DNA of 64,000 bases from Dermacoccus abyssi (GCF_003515945.1 NZ_QWLM01000012.1:47777-111776); one strand, 5' to 3'. Counted from the stretch's first letter, positions 43,825 to 53,184 are shown. Numbers and translations are program-made. Notes: generated by a model not told the origin, from the letters alone.

Positions 43825-44916
43825 ATGGGTTCCATCCGCGTCGCCATCGTCGGCGTCGGCAACTGCGCCAGTTCGCTGGTTCAGGGCGTCGAGTACTACA
43901 AGAACGCTTCCCCGGACGCGCACGTGCCGGGTCTCATGCACGTGACGTTCGGTGACTACCACGTCGGTGACGTCGAGTTCGTCGCTGCGTTCGACGTCGA
44001 CGCGAAGAAGGTCGGCTTCGACCTTTCCGAGGCGATCAACAACTCGGAGAACAACACGATCAAGATCGCCGACGTGCCGCCCACGGGCGTCACGGTGCAG
44101 CACGGTCACACCCTCGACGGCGTGGGCAAGTACTACGCGCTGACGATCGACGAGTCGGACGCCGAGCCGGTCGACGTCGTCCAGGCGCTCAAGGACGCGA
44201 AGGTCGACGTCCTCGTCTCCTACCTGCCGGTCGGCTCGGAGACGGCCGACAAGTTCTACGCGCAGTGCGCGATCGACGCGGGCGTCGCCTTCGTCAACGC
44301 GCTGCCGGTCTTCATCGCCTCCGACCCGGAGTGGGCGAAGAAGTTCGAGGACGCCGGTGTGCCGATCATCGGTGACGACATCAAGAGCCAGGTCGGCGCG
44401 ACGATCACGCACCGCGTCATGGCGAAGCTGTTCGAAGACCGCGGCGTCGCCCTCGACCGCACGTACCAGCTGAACGTCGGCGGCAACATGGACTTCAAGA
44501 ACATGCTCGAGCGCGAGCGCCTCGAGTCGAAGAAGGTCTCGAAGACGCAGGCCGTGACGTCGAACCTGTCGGGTTCGCTCGCCGGCAAGATCGACGACAA
44601 GAACGTGCACATCGGCCCGAGCGACTACGTCGCGTGGCTCGACGACCGCAAGTGGGCGTACGTGCGCCTCGAGGGTCGCGCGTTCGGTGACGTGCCCCTG
44701 AACCTCGAATACAAGCTCGAGGTGTGGGATTCGCCGAACTCGGCGGGCATCATCATCGACGCCATCCGCGCCGCGAAGATCGCGAAGGACCGCGGCGTCG
44801 GCGGCCCGCTGCTGTCGGCGTCGAGCTACCTCATGAAGAGCCCGCCCGAGCAGCGCGAGGACGGTGAGGGCCGCGCGAAGCTGGAGGCCTTCATCGCCGG
44901 CACCGAGGAGCGCTGA
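43825..44916 (+). CDS. ino1: Inositol-3-phosphate synthase
   Basis: Converts glucose 6-phosphate to 1L-myo-inositol 3-phosphate (NAD-dependent), the first step to phosphatidylinositol and mycothiol. The 363-residue actinobacterial form has the NAD site [16 protein letters not shown], the [14 protein letters not shown] region, [15 protein letters not shown] and [12 protein letters not shown], and the [16 protein letters not shown] helix. CAGGAG precedes the ATG. It follows padR by 41 bases, probably one transcript. Confidence 0.97.
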   Translation: MGSIRVAIVGVGNCASSLVQGVEYYKNASPDAHVPGLMHVTFGDYHVGDVEFVAAFDVDAKKVGFDLSEAINNSENNTIKIADVPPTGVTVQHGHTLDGVGKYYALTIDESDAEPVDVVQALKDAKVDVLVSYLPVGSETADKFYAQCAIDAGVAFVNALPVFIASDPEWAKKFEDAGVPIIGDDIKSQVGATITHRVMAKLFEDRGVALDRTYQLNVGGNMDFKNMLERERLESKKVSKTQAVTSNLSGSLAGKIDDKNVHIGPSDYVAWLDDRKWAYVRLEGRAFGDVPLNLEYKLEVWDSPNSAGIIIDAIRAAKIAKDRGVGGPLLSASSYLMKSPPEQREDGEGRAKLEAFIAGTEER

Positions 44917-45049
44917 CGAAGCATCGTGTGGTGCGCCTTCCGGCGTAGCGACTTCGCAGGCTCAGTCGCTGCGCTCGGTGCGGCGCATGTGCGCGAACGG
45001 AGGTAGGACCGCAGTGAAGCGAGGATCCTGCCGTAGTGAGCGTTGAGGA

Positions 45050-45074
45050 AGCGCTCCAAAAAAGGAGGAGCGCT
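45050..45074 (+). terminator. Hairpin with A-rich loop downstream of ino1
   Basis: AGCGCTCC / GGAGCGCT arms around a loop containing six A residues, about 135 bases after the ino1 stop. It is a possible terminator; the 270-base gap otherwise holds no gene I can support. Confidence 0.45.
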
Positions 45075-45187
45075 GACGCGAGATTCTGTTGCCGATTCGC
45101 GCCGCAGAGTGCGCGAATCGACAGCAGATCGACCATCCCATCGACGACGACGGTGTCCTCTCGCCTGGGGTCGGGCATCATCGACTG

Positions 45188-45568
45188 GTGAGTGACGAAC
45201 GCACGAACGCCTCGTGGACCGGAGTGACCATCGATTGCGTCGACCCCGCGCGGCTGGCCCGATTCTGGAGTGACCTGCTGGGTCGGCCCCGAACGGCGGA
45301 GATGGACGCGCCCGGCTGGGCCAGCGTCGGTTCTCGGCACGATACCGCGCCACGCTTGACCTTCCAGGCGGTCCCGGAGGCTCGAGCGGGAAAGGTGAGG
45401 ATCCATCTCGACGTCTCCGTCGGTGACGTCGAAGAGGCCCGTAGACGGATCGAGGCGCTAGGCGGTTCCTGGGCCGGCGTGCGTCACGACTATGACGAAG
45501 GGTCAGTGCTCACGATGTGCGACCCGGAGGGCAACGAGTTCTGCATCGTGAGCTATGCCGAACGGTGA
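45188..45568 (+). CDS. VOC (glyoxalase-like) family protein
   Basis: A 126-residue single-domain vicinal-oxygen-chelate protein: VTIDCVDPARLARFWSDLLG at the start, a central HLDVSVGDVEEARRRIEALG and CDPEGNEFCIVSY at the end. The family includes metal enzymes acting on small organic molecules and antibiotic-binding proteins; substrate unknown. GTG (VSDERTNAS) is the likely start. It stands alone. Confidence 0.82.
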   Translation: MSDERTNASWTGVTIDCVDPARLARFWSDLLGRPRTAEMDAPGWASVGSRHDTAPRLTFQAVPEARAGKVRIHLDVSVGDVEEARRRIEALGGSWAGVRHDYDEGSVLTMCDPEGNEFCIVSYAER

Positions 45569-45995
45569 CGTGAGTCGGTCGACCCCGACAGCGGAAAGTG
45601 CTTCGACGAGGAGGTGCCCTCGGGGATCGTTTCAGAAGTGGGCGCCGCCGAGTTCATGCGGATGAGGTACGGCGGCTACTCGCGCTGCCGGATCCGTGGT
45701 CGGCAGCACTCCCGCAGGAAGCGAGTTCCGGGGCCAGGGCGAGCCGGTGACGACCGGACCTGCTTTCCCAGGGCTTGGGGGCATGGCAGATGGCTGTGAA
45801 TCGACTGAACCACTGGCCGCGCTGACGGTCCGCAAGCGGCACGAGCGCTGACCACCCCTCTCAACCGCCAGAAGGTGTGAGATCCTCCCTTCCGGCGCCC
45901 AAGCCCCGTGCTTGCGTGCAAGCGGAATCCTTCCGTTGAAGCGGCCATGGCGGCGCACTCTTCTCAGCGTGGTATCACGGCGATACCATCAGGAC
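45569..45995. other. Gene-poor interval before the toxin-antitoxin pair
   Basis: About 430 bases. Open frames exist on both strands but lack family similarity or ribosome sites. The only structure I trust is the antitoxin operator at its right end. Confidence 0.5.
45970..45988. promoter_or_regulatory. Inverted-repeat operator of the toxin-antitoxin pair
   Basis: TGGTATC / GATACCA arms separated by five bases, ending seven bases before the antitoxin ATG. Toxin-antitoxin operons are usually autorepressed through such sites. Confidence 0.7.
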
Positions 45996-46196
45996 ATGGC
46001 TATGACACTGCGGTTGACCGATGAACAGACCGAGGCTCTTCGTGCTGCCGCGGACCAGGACGGTCTCTCGATGCAGGCCGCCGCTGTGCGGGCGGTCGAG
46101 GAGTACTCCTTGCGTCGTCGCGAGCAGCGCGATCGTTTGCTGGAGCAGTTCTCCCGCGAGAACCGTGCCGTGCTCGACCGTCTGCGCGACTCGTGA
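45996..46196 (+). CDS. Antitoxin of a Doc-type module (ribbon-helix-helix/Phd-like)
   Basis: A 66-residue protein starting MAMTLRLTDEQTEALRAAAD, the beta-strand plus helix pattern of ribbon-helix-helix DNA-binding antitoxins, with a charged C-terminal helix that would cover the toxin. The start codon is close to an inverted repeat, and its end overlaps the toxin start by four bases. Confidence 0.82.
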   Translation: MAMTLRLTDEQTEALRAAADQDGLSMQAAAVRAVEEYSLRRREQRDRLLEQFSRENRAVLDRLRDS

Positions 46197-46585
46197 GCGG
46201 CTTTCGCTTCCTCTCGATGGACGACTTCCTCGCCGCCAGCGAGGTAGCTCTCGAAGCCGTGCCTCAGATCCGCGACTGGGGGCTGGTGGACTCAGCGTTG
46301 AATCGACCGCGGGCCATTGTCTTCGGTGAAGACGTCTACCCCGGCCTGTTCTCGAAGGCCGCTGCGCTCTTGCACTCCCTCGTGACGAACCACGCGCTGG
46401 TCGACGGAAACAAGCGTTCGTCGCTCGGTGCGGTGTGGTTGTTCCTTGCCTTCAACGGTCAGCATCTCCAAGGAACCGACGACGACAGGTATCGACTCAT
46501 CCTCGACGTCGCCGAGGGGCACCTGCGCGAGCTTGCCGACATCGCCGAGCGCCTCCAAGGCCTCTGTTCCCCTCTGAACGAGTAG
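46193..46585 (+). CDS. Doc/Fic family toxin
   Basis: A 130-residue Doc-like protein with the Fic core NHALVDGNKR (His67 to Arg75), the catalytic HxFxDGNKR loop with Leu in place of Phe, and the upstream FSKAAALLHSLV helix. Doc toxins phosphorylate EF-Tu and stop translation. The GTG start overlaps the antitoxin, coupling the pair. Confidence 0.88.
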   Translation: MSGFRFLSMDDFLAASEVALEAVPQIRDWGLVDSALNRPRAIVFGEDVYPGLFSKAAALLHSLVTNHALVDGNKRSSLGAVWLFLAFNGQHLQGTDDDRYRLILDVAEGHLRELADIAERLQGLCSPLNE

Positions 46586-46607
46586 AACTCCCGACGTCGG
46601 GAGTTCT
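46584..46607. repeat. 24-bp perfect palindrome after the toxin gene (first of two copies)
   Basis: Twelve-base arms AGAACTCCCGAC / GTCGGGAGTTCT. A second copy with the same AACTCCCGACGTCGGGA core lies at 46637-46653, with one outer mismatch. It may terminate the toxin operon; the duplication suggests a small dispersed repeat. Confidence 0.75.
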
Positions 46608-46636
46608 GCCGCTGATCCCCTCCCACGGGGCTGCAA

Positions 46637-46653
46637 AACTCCCGACGTCGGGA
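46637..46653. repeat. Second copy of the AACTCCCGACGTCGGGA repeat
   Basis: Shares 17 consecutive bases with the palindrome 50 bases upstream. It lies between the toxin gene and the alcohol dehydrogenase gene. Confidence 0.7.
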
Positions 46654-46744
46654 CTTCCGGCCGGAACCCCACGCCTGACCGCGCGAGGAACACGCACCGC
46701 TGATGGGAATGCTTCTCACCCCCGGTCGGCGTAGCGTAGCAAGC

Positions 46745-47791
46745 ATGACGAACACCGTTGCCTGCTACCAGGCCGTTGCCGCCGACGCCCCCCTCGAGAA
46801 GGGCACCGTCGAGCGCCGAGACCTGCGTCCCGACGACGTCCGCATCGAAATCGAGTTCGCGGGAATCTGCCACTCCGACATCCACACCGTGCGCGAGGAG
46901 TGGGGGGAGATCACCTTCCCGATGGTGGCCGGCCACGAGATCATCGGTCGCGTCACCGAGGTCGGCTCCGACGTCACGAAGTTCACCGTCGGCGAGCGCG
47001 CCGGCGTCGGCTGCCTCGTCGACTCCTGCCGCGAGTGCGAGTGGTGCCTCGCCGGCGAGGAGAACAACTGCCCGAACTCCGTCGGCACCTACAACGGCAT
47101 CGACCGCTTCGACGGCACGCCCACCGCCGGCGGCTACTCGACGCAGATCGTCGTCTCCGAAGCCTTCGCCATCCACATCCCCGAAAGCCTCGACGCCGCA
47201 GCCGCCACCCCGCTGCTGTGCGCCGGCATCACCACCTACTCGCCGCTTCGCACCTGGGGCGTCAAGGAAGGCTCCAAGGTCGCCGTCGTCGGGATGGGCG
47301 GGCTCGGCCACGTCGCCGTCAAGCTCGCCAAGGCCATGGGCGCCGACGTCACCGTCATCTCCCAGACCCGCTCCAAGGAAGAGGACGGACGCCGCTACGG
47401 CGCCACCGACTGGATCGCGACGGCCGAAGACCCCGACGCCGTCAAGAAGCGTCGCGGCGAATTCGATGTCATCCTCAACACCGTGTCCGCACCCATCAAC
47501 GTGCGCCACTACCTCGCCGCGCTGCGCCCCCACGGCGCCCTCGTCATGCTCGGCCTGCCCATGGACAACCTCGAGTTCAACGCGGCCAACGTCATCCTCG
47601 GCCGCAAGTCCGTCACCGGCTCCAACATCGGCGGCATCCGCGAAACGCAGGAGATGATCGACTTCTGCGCCGAGCACGACGTCACCGCCGAAATCGAACT
47701 CATCAACGCCGACACCATCAACGAGGCCTACGACCGCGTCGTCCGATCCGACGTGAAGTACCGGTTCGTGATCGACGCCAAGACGTTTTGA
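46745..47791 (+). CDS. Zinc-dependent NAD(P) alcohol dehydrogenase (cinnamyl/AdhC type)
   Basis: A medium-chain dehydrogenase of 348 residues. Catalytic zinc ligands are in GICHSDIH and GHEIIGRVTEVG; structural zinc cysteines are in CRECEWCLAGEENNC; the cofactor motif is VVGMGGLGHVAVKLAK. Motif order fits the CAD/YahK aldehyde reductase group that often prefers NADPH. It stands alone, followed by large inverted repeats. Confidence 0.93.
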   Translation: MTNTVACYQAVAADAPLEKGTVERRDLRPDDVRIEIEFAGICHSDIHTVREEWGEITFPMVAGHEIIGRVTEVGSDVTKFTVGERAGVGCLVDSCRECEWCLAGEENNCPNSVGTYNGIDRFDGTPTAGGYSTQIVVSEAFAIHIPESLDAAAATPLLCAGITTYSPLRTWGVKEGSKVAVVGMGGLGHVAVKLAKAMGADVTVISQTRSKEEDGRRYGATDWIATAEDPDAVKKRRGEFDVILNTVSAPINVRHYLAALRPHGALVMLGLPMDNLEFNAANVILGRKSVTGSNIGGIRETQEMIDFCAEHDVTAEIELINADTINEAYDRVVRSDVKYRFVIDAKTF

Positions 47792-47813
47792 TTCTCCCTT
47801 GCCCCGTCTTCCG

Positions 47814-47861
47814 GCTGGCTCACTGACGGCGCTCGCAGGCTCGCGTCGTCAGTGAGCCAGC
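47814..47861. terminator. Long-stem hairpin after the alcohol dehydrogenase gene
   Basis: Fifteen-base arms GCTGGCTCACTGACG / CGTCAGTGAGCCAGC with an 18-base loop, 23 bases past the stop. The gene-free interval 47.8-48.1 kb holds this and two further large inverted repeats. Confidence 0.75.
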
Positions 47862-47892
47862 TCGGTGCGACAGGGCTTCGGGCCGCACGCTC

Positions 47893-47946
47893 CGACGAAC
47901 CCCGTCAGGCCTCCTCGCAAGCTCGGAGGTCTGACGGGGTTCGTCG
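47893..47946. repeat. 54-base near-continuous hairpin
   Basis: Sixteen-base perfect arms (CGACGAACCCCGTCAG / CTGACGGGGTTCGTCG) with an inner CCTCC/GGAGG stem. It could end transcripts arriving from either side. Confidence 0.75.
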
Positions 47947-48056
47947 TCGGTGCGGAGTCCGCTTTCAGCGTGGTGCTGTTGAGGGGGAGTGTCTCGGCTT
48001 CGTGACCTGGCCGGGGGCTGCTCGGTAGTCGGCTGAGGTGCGTGGCGCGCCTCTAG

Positions 48057-48118
48057 CCGGTGCACTTGTGTCGATCTGGCCGCGATATATCGCCGCCAGA
48101 TCGAGATAACTGCACCGG
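48057..48118. repeat. 62-bp imperfect palindrome near the 3' end of the RelA/SpoT-like gene
   Basis: Twenty-seven of 31 pairs match around a single centre (48087/48088). The outer arms are CCGGTGCA, the middle arms TCGATCTGGC and the core CGATATATCG. There is no T-run, so it looks more like a cruciform-forming site or mobile-element remnant than a plain terminator. Confidence 0.75.
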
Positions 48119-48144
48119 ATGCGTCGGGGGCCTTGACACCGTCC

Positions 48145-49125
48145 CTACGACAGGTTGCCGAGGCGCTGCAGGCGGCCGCGCAGCGAATCCTGACGCTCGG
48201 CGTTGCCCGGCAGCTCGACGAAGCGCTCCCGGAACCGAGCCAGCAGGTCGTCCTCGAGCCGGCGCACCGCACCGGGCGGGAAGCTGTAGCCCATCGCACG
48301 GGACACCCGCTCGGACGAGACACCCTGCAACTCCACGCGCAGGTCGTGGATCGACTCGACGCCGAGTTCCGTCAGCAAGTCGGCCGTGTCGACGTAGTGA
48401 TCGACGCGGGAGAAGCGCGAATCGGCGTAGCGGCCTGCGAGGAACGACGCGAGCTCGCGCGGGTCGATGCGCCCACCGGCATCGTCGAAGTCGCGCTCAC
48501 GCACCCCCGACGCCAAGGTGTCGCGGATGACCGAGAACTCCCGGTCGGCCAACTCGATGAGCCCTGCCGCCAGTGTGAAGCGGCGGTCCAGCTCCGAAGC
48601 GTGCTCGCTCGGCACCTCACCCTTGTACCGCGCGTCGTGCTCGAACTCGGCCCACGCGTGCTGCAGCACCGTGCGCAACTGCACCGAGACGCACTTCGAC
48701 GCCTCGTACCCCGTCGCGTCGGTGTCGGTCGAGATCAGCATGTGACGACTCGCGTACCCGAACCGTCCCTCGCTCGCGGTTTCGCGTCCCATGTCGCGAT
48801 CCTCGAGGACGGTGTAGTGGTCGCCGAGCAACTGGGCGACCGGCTCGATGTCGCTGAGCGTGTACGTCACGATGCGCACGCCCACCTGGTCGGTGATCTC
48901 GACGAGCGGGTCGAAATCGGTGTGACCCAGCTGCTCCGCGCGGCGAACCACCTTGGCGGAGAAGGACGCAGGAGATTTCGCGCGACCCGTCACCGACAGG
49001 TAGTTGATGCCGGCGTCGTCGACGATCGCGCGGATGCGGCGCACCGTTTCGTCGGTGCGCCGCACGGTACGAGGGTGACGGGACGCGTACGTCGCGTTCG
49101 CTCGCTGCAGTGACTTGCGGCTCAT
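48145..49125 (-). CDS. RelA/SpoT-domain GTP pyrophosphokinase-like protein
   Basis: A 326-residue protein with the alarmone-synthetase fold: an RAKSPASFSAKVVRR substrate loop, LVEITDQVGVRIVTY and a YASRHMLIS/VQLRTVLQHAWAEFEHD catalytic segment. No HD hydrolase, TGS or ACT domain is present, so it resembles small stand-alone synthetases with a C-terminal helical extension of about 130 residues. It probably makes (p)ppGpp or a related signal under envelope stress. ATG MSRKSLQ is the start; the frame extends further upstream antiphase to ponA. Confidence 0.87.
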   Translation of the reverse strand: MSRKSLQRANATYASRHPRTVRRTDETVRRIRAIVDDAGINYLSVTGRAKSPASFSAKVVRRAEQLGHTDFDPLVEITDQVGVRIVTYTLSDIEPVAQLLGDHYTVLEDRDMGRETASEGRFGYASRHMLISTDTDATGYEASKCVSVQLRTVLQHAWAEFEHDARYKGEVPSEHASELDRRFTLAAGLIELADREFSVIRDTLASGVRERDFDDAGGRIDPRELASFLAGRYADSRFSRVDHYVDTADLLTELGVESIHDLRVELQGVSSERVSRAMGYSFPPGAVRRLEDDLLARFRERFVELPGNAERQDSLRGRLQRLGNLS

Positions 49126-49233
49126 GGGGGAATCCAAACAGAAACGACCGACGGCTGTCGGGAGGTGCGGGTTTCGAATCGGTGGGAAGGCGATGTCGGA
49201 GACAGTCGGTACCCTGGAAGGTAATATCCGCGC

Positions 49234-51603
49234 GTGCTCCGAGGCTCGCGCCGCACGAAGCGAGGCAAGTACGTGGTCAATGAGTCGGGCCAGGGGCGCG
49301 GTAACGCGGGTGGTCGCCCCGCCGCCGGAGGCAGGAAGCCGCAGGCTCCTTCGAAGGGTTCCTCGAAGAGCGCTGCGGCCGGGTGGATCGCCTCCCGCCG
49401 CGCCAAGGCGTCCAAGCGCTCGATGCCGGTGCGCATCCTGCGCGGTGCTCTCATCGGCTTCGCCAGCCTGTTCCTGCTCGCCGTCCTGGCTTTCGTCGTT
49501 CTCTACATGGCCATCGACATTCCCAAGGCCAACGCGCAGGCCACCCAGTCCGTCTCTGTCGTCTACTACGCCGACGGCAAGACGGAGATGGGTCGTTTCA
49601 CCACGACGAACCGCGATCCCGTTGCCATCGAGAAGGTGCCCGAGCACGTCCAGCGCGCCTTCATCGCTGCGGAGGACCGCAGCTTCTATTCGAACCGAGG
49701 CATCTCACCGAAGGGCATCGCCCGAGCGTTCATCAACAACTTCAAGGGTGAGGGAAGCGGCAGTCAGGGTGGTTCGACCCTGACGCAGCAGTACGTCAAG
49801 AACTACTTCCTCACCCAGGACAAGACGATTACCCGCAAGGTCAAAGAGGTCGTCATCAGCCTCAAGGTCGACCAGGAGATGAGCAAGAACCAGATCCTGG
49901 AGGCCTACCTCAACAACGTCTACTTCGGACGTGGCGCGTACGGCGTCCAGGCTGCGGCCAAGTCCTACTTCCACAAGGACGTCTCGAAGCTGACGCCGGT
50001 CGAGGGCGCCTTCCTCGCGTCGGTGGTCAACAACCCGGAGAACATGGATCCGACGGTCGGTCCCAACTCCGAGAAGCGCGCCAACGCGCGTATGGCGTAC
50101 ACGCTCAACGGCATGGTGAGCATGGGGTGGCTCTCGGAGGCGGAACGCTCCAAGGCGACGATGCCCACGTTCTACAAGCGTGAGCCCGTCAAGTACGCCG
50201 ACGGACCCGAGGGGTACGTCGTCGCATCGGTGCGTCAGGAGCTGTCGCGCAAGCTCAAGCTCTCGACCACCGACATCGACCGTGGCGGTCTGCGCATCAC
50301 GACGACGATCGACAAGCGCACCCAGGACGCCGCCGTCCGCGCCGTCGAGGCCCACACGCCTGTCGTGTTGCAGGGCAAGTTGCACACGGGTCTCGTCGCG
50401 GAGAAGGCGAACAACGGTGCCGTCGTCGCCATGTACGGCGGAGCCGACTACGACCCCGTCAAGGCGCCCTACTCCGACGCCGACCGCTCGATGCTGCAGA
50501 GTGCCTCGACGATGAAGCTCTACGCAGCCATCGCTGCGCTGCGCGACGGCAAGACCATCGACACGCGGTACAACGGCAACAACTACATGCGGCTCGGGCC
50601 GAACTCGTTCGTGCAGAACGACCACAACAAGTCGTACGGCTTCCAGCCGATCACGAACATGCTCGCGTACTCGATCAACACGGCGTTCGTGCGGCTCAAC
50701 CAGGACATCGGCCCGGAGAAGACCCTCAAGGCCGCACAGGATTCGGGCATGCCCAAGACCCTCGGTGGCATGAACGACACCAAGGAGATCCTCAACGTCC
50801 TCGGTACCGGTGACAGCCGCGTCGTCGACCAGGCCACGGGCTACAACACGCTCAACTCCGGCGGAAAGCGCTACGACCGCTACCTCATCTCGAAGGTGCG
50901 CACGTACGACGAGAGCTACAGCTACGACGTGAAGGTCGAGGGCGAGCAGGCCTATGACAAGGGCATCGCCGACGACGTCACGTGGGCTCTGGGCAAGACC
51001 GGCGTCTACGGAACGGCCGCCGGCACGCAGTACCAGCTGAACCGTCCGTTGGCCGCGAAGACGGGTACCGCGACGGGCAACAAGTACATCTGGTTCAACG
51101 GCTTCACGCCGGGCCAGCTCACCACGTCCGTCGGCATGTACTACAGCGAGGACGGACGCACGGCGAAGCCCATGCAGAACCTGCCCGGAATCCCGCCGGC
51201 AGACGTCTACGGTGCCGGCCTTCCGCGCAAGGTGTGGGTCGACTTCATGAAGGCCGCGCTCGAGGGCCAGGAGGTCACGAAGCTGCCGGAGCGCTCGTAC
51301 TACAACCAGGACAAGCCGCAGACCCAGGATCCTCTGCCGAGCAGCACCTACGTGCCCCCGTCAACGGCACCGACGCCCTACCCGGAGCGCAGCACGTCCT
51401 CGAAGTCGTCGCCCTCGCCGGAGACGAGCGACTCCCCGGAGTCGTCCTCGAGCAGCTCCAGCAAGCTGCCCAGTTCGTCGAGTTCGTCCCCGAGTAGTTC
51501 CTCGAGTACGTCGCGTCCCAGGCCGTCGACGCCGCGGCCAACGTCGAGTTCTCCGCCGAGCCCGACGCCGACACCGAGTGGTTCCCTCACCTCGGCTCCG
51601 TGA
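49234..51603 (+). CDS. Class A penicillin-binding protein (bifunctional PBP1/PonA)
   Basis: A peptidoglycan glycosyltransferase plus transpeptidase, 789 residues. There is a cytoplasmic basic N-terminus, one span (ALIGFASLFLLAVLAFVVLY), then the GT51 domain with EDRSFYSNRG (about 147-156) and GGSTLTQQYVKN. The transpeptidase motifs are S425-T-M-K428, S480-I-N and K609-T-G. A C-terminal tail of roughly 100 residues is Ser/Pro/Thr-rich and probably spans the wall. The start is GTG with GGAAGG upstream. Order ponA-membrane protein-rpsF-ssb-rpsR-rplI-dnaB follows Rv0050-Rv0058. Confidence 0.95.
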   Translation: MLRGSRRTKRGKYVVNESGQGRGNAGGRPAAGGRKPQAPSKGSSKSAAAGWIASRRAKASKRSMPVRILRGALIGFASLFLLAVLAFVVLYMAIDIPKANAQATQSVSVVYYADGKTEMGRFTTTNRDPVAIEKVPEHVQRAFIAAEDRSFYSNRGISPKGIARAFINNFKGEGSGSQGGSTLTQQYVKNYFLTQDKTITRKVKEVVISLKVDQEMSKNQILEAYLNNVYFGRGAYGVQAAAKSYFHKDVSKLTPVEGAFLASVVNNPENMDPTVGPNSEKRANARMAYTLNGMVSMGWLSEAERSKATMPTFYKREPVKYADGPEGYVVASVRQELSRKLKLSTTDIDRGGLRITTTIDKRTQDAAVRAVEAHTPVVLQGKLHTGLVAEKANNGAVVAMYGGADYDPVKAPYSDADRSMLQSASTMKLYAAIAALRDGKTIDTRYNGNNYMRLGPNSFVQNDHNKSYGFQPITNMLAYSINTAFVRLNQDIGPEKTLKAAQDSGMPKTLGGMNDTKEILNVLGTGDSRVVDQATGYNTLNSGGKRYDRYLISKVRTYDESYSYDVKVEGEQAYDKGIADDVTWALGKTGVYGTAAGTQYQLNRPLAAKTGTATGNKYIWFNGFTPGQLTTSVGMYYSEDGRTAKPMQNLPGIPPADVYGAGLPRKVWVDFMKAALEGQEVTKLPERSYYNQDKPQTQDPLPSSTYVPPSTAPTPYPERSTSSKSSPSPETSDSPESSSSSSSKLPSSSSSSPSSSSSTSRPRPSTPRPTSSSPPSPTPTPSGSLTSAP

Positions 51604-51632
51604 CCTAGCGGCCACGCTCTAGGGTTGGGCCC

Positions 51633-52940
51633 ATGGGTTCAGGTGCGCAGAGGCAGAGCATGCGTCCTCAGCGTGTGCCGCGGCGCGCCGCGATGCCCTC
51701 GAGCACCGACTCCGTCGTCGCAGCGGCTTCGCACGTCATCGGAGGCCCGCTCGGGCGTCACGCCGTGCCGGGGGTGCGCGGATGGCGGCCCGCTGCGGCG
51801 GTTCTGTCTGCGCTCAGCTCGGTCTTCGTCGCGCTTGGCGTGCTCCAGAAGAACCACTGTGTCTCGACGGGCTGGGCCACGCCCGGATCGTTGTGGCGCG
51901 CCTGTTACTCGGATCTCCCCGTGGCCGTTGCGGGTGACGCAGGCAGCACGCCGTGGTCGTCACCGGGGAGTGCGGGGCAGCCACCGCTGACCGCGGCCAT
52001 CACCTGGATTGTGAGGATCCTCGTGCCCGGTGGTTCGCAGCTGCGTCAGCAGCAGGGCATGTTCGCCTGGGGCGCAGCGCTCATCGCCCTGCTCATCGCC
52101 CTCGCCGTCTGCTTCACCGCGGCGTCGCTGCCGAAGGGACCGTGGGCTGCTGCGCACGTTGCCCTCTCGCCCGTCCTCATCACGACGGCTCTCATCTCGT
52201 TCGACGCGTTCGCCGTGCTGCTCGTTGCGGCCGGGCTGTGGGCCTGGAGCCGCAACCGGGCGGCGCTGAGTGGCGGGTTGCTCGCCGCAGCGCTTCTCAC
52301 CAGGCCCGCGCTGGGCACCGTGTTGCTCGCCGTCATCCTCGTGGCTCTGGCTCGTCGGCGCACCCGCGATCTGGCCGGCGTCGCTCTCGGCGCAGCCGTG
52401 ACGTTCGCCGTCGTCGGGGGTCTCATGCTGATCTCCGGGGCCAACCCGTTCGCGTCCTTCACGACGTGGAAGGCTCAGGGCGCGTCGTACGGCTCGTTGT
52501 GGCAGATCTTCTCGTTCGCCGGCTTCACCCTCTCGCCCACGTCCCTGACGGCGCTCGCTGTCATCGGCTGGATCCTCGCCATCGGTCTCGGCTGGCTTCT
52601 CGCGAGCCGCGACGAGACGATGACGCCCGCGGCCGTCGCGCTGCTCATGCTCGTCGTCGTCATGCTCACCTCGCGGGCGCTGCCGGTGCAGGCTGCTCTG
52701 TGGGTGCTTCCGCTCGTCGCCCTGTGCGCGATTCGTTGGCGCGACCACCTCGCGTGGGCGGGAGCAGAGTTCGCCTACTTCGTCGTCGTGTGGGGTTTCA
52801 TCGCGCGTTCCTCGAACTCGGCCAAGGCGCTGCCGCAGGAGTGGTTCGCGGTCTTCGTCGCCGTGCGGCTCATCGCCGTTCTCTTCCTCGTGCGAGCCTG
52901 CATCGACTCCGTGGCCGGCCCCGCCCGCCGGGCGAAGTGA
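51633..52940 (+). CDS. Polytopic membrane protein, GT87/DUF2029-like
   Basis: A 435-residue protein of about ten spans in the position of Rv0051. It has the organisation of lipid-linked-sugar-dependent (GT-C) glycosyltransferases: a long first outer loop (KNHCVSTGW...ACYSDLPV) and repeated Leu/Val-rich spans. It is probably a mannosyl or arabinosyl-type transferase acting outside the membrane; the substrate is unknown and the family call rests on context and topology. Confidence 0.68.
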   Translation: MGSGAQRQSMRPQRVPRRAAMPSSTDSVVAAASHVIGGPLGRHAVPGVRGWRPAAAVLSALSSVFVALGVLQKNHCVSTGWATPGSLWRACYSDLPVAVAGDAGSTPWSSPGSAGQPPLTAAITWIVRILVPGGSQLRQQQGMFAWGAALIALLIALAVCFTAASLPKGPWAAAHVALSPVLITTALISFDAFAVLLVAAGLWAWSRNRAALSGGLLAAALLTRPALGTVLLAVILVALARRRTRDLAGVALGAAVTFAVVGGLMLISGANPFASFTTWKAQGASYGSLWQIFSFAGFTLSPTSLTALAVIGWILAIGLGWLLASRDETMTPAAVALLMLVVVMLTSRALPVQAALWVLPLVALCAIRWRDHLAWAGAEFAYFVVVWGFIARSSNSAKALPQEWFAVFVAVRLIAVLFLVRACIDSVAGPARRAK

Positions 52941-53184
52941 TCGCCGCCCGAGCCGACGCACCGACTCATGGGCAGTCGTCCACAGATTTCGTCCGTCGTG
53001 ACGGCAACGGGTAGTCTTGAGAGGCTTACGCCCTCTTGTCCACAACCCGTGGACGCCACTTTCTTTTCGAAAGCGCTCACGACGAGCACGATCGGGCCAG
53101 GAGGCGGTGAGGGCGAGCAACGCTGCAACCCTCCTGTCACGGAGAGACCGTGACCGCTTTAGACCAAAGGAGGTGGGTTACCGC

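Noticed and set aside
45614..45958. Opposing frames of about 60-110 codons before the toxin-antitoxin pair
   Set aside because: No start signals and no similarity; Arg/Pro/Gly-rich composition typical of chance frames in G+C-rich DNA.
48145..49647. Longer start for the RelA/SpoT-like protein (500 codons)
   Set aside because: The extra part overlaps the PBP gene on the other strand; MSRKSLQ at 49125 matches family length.
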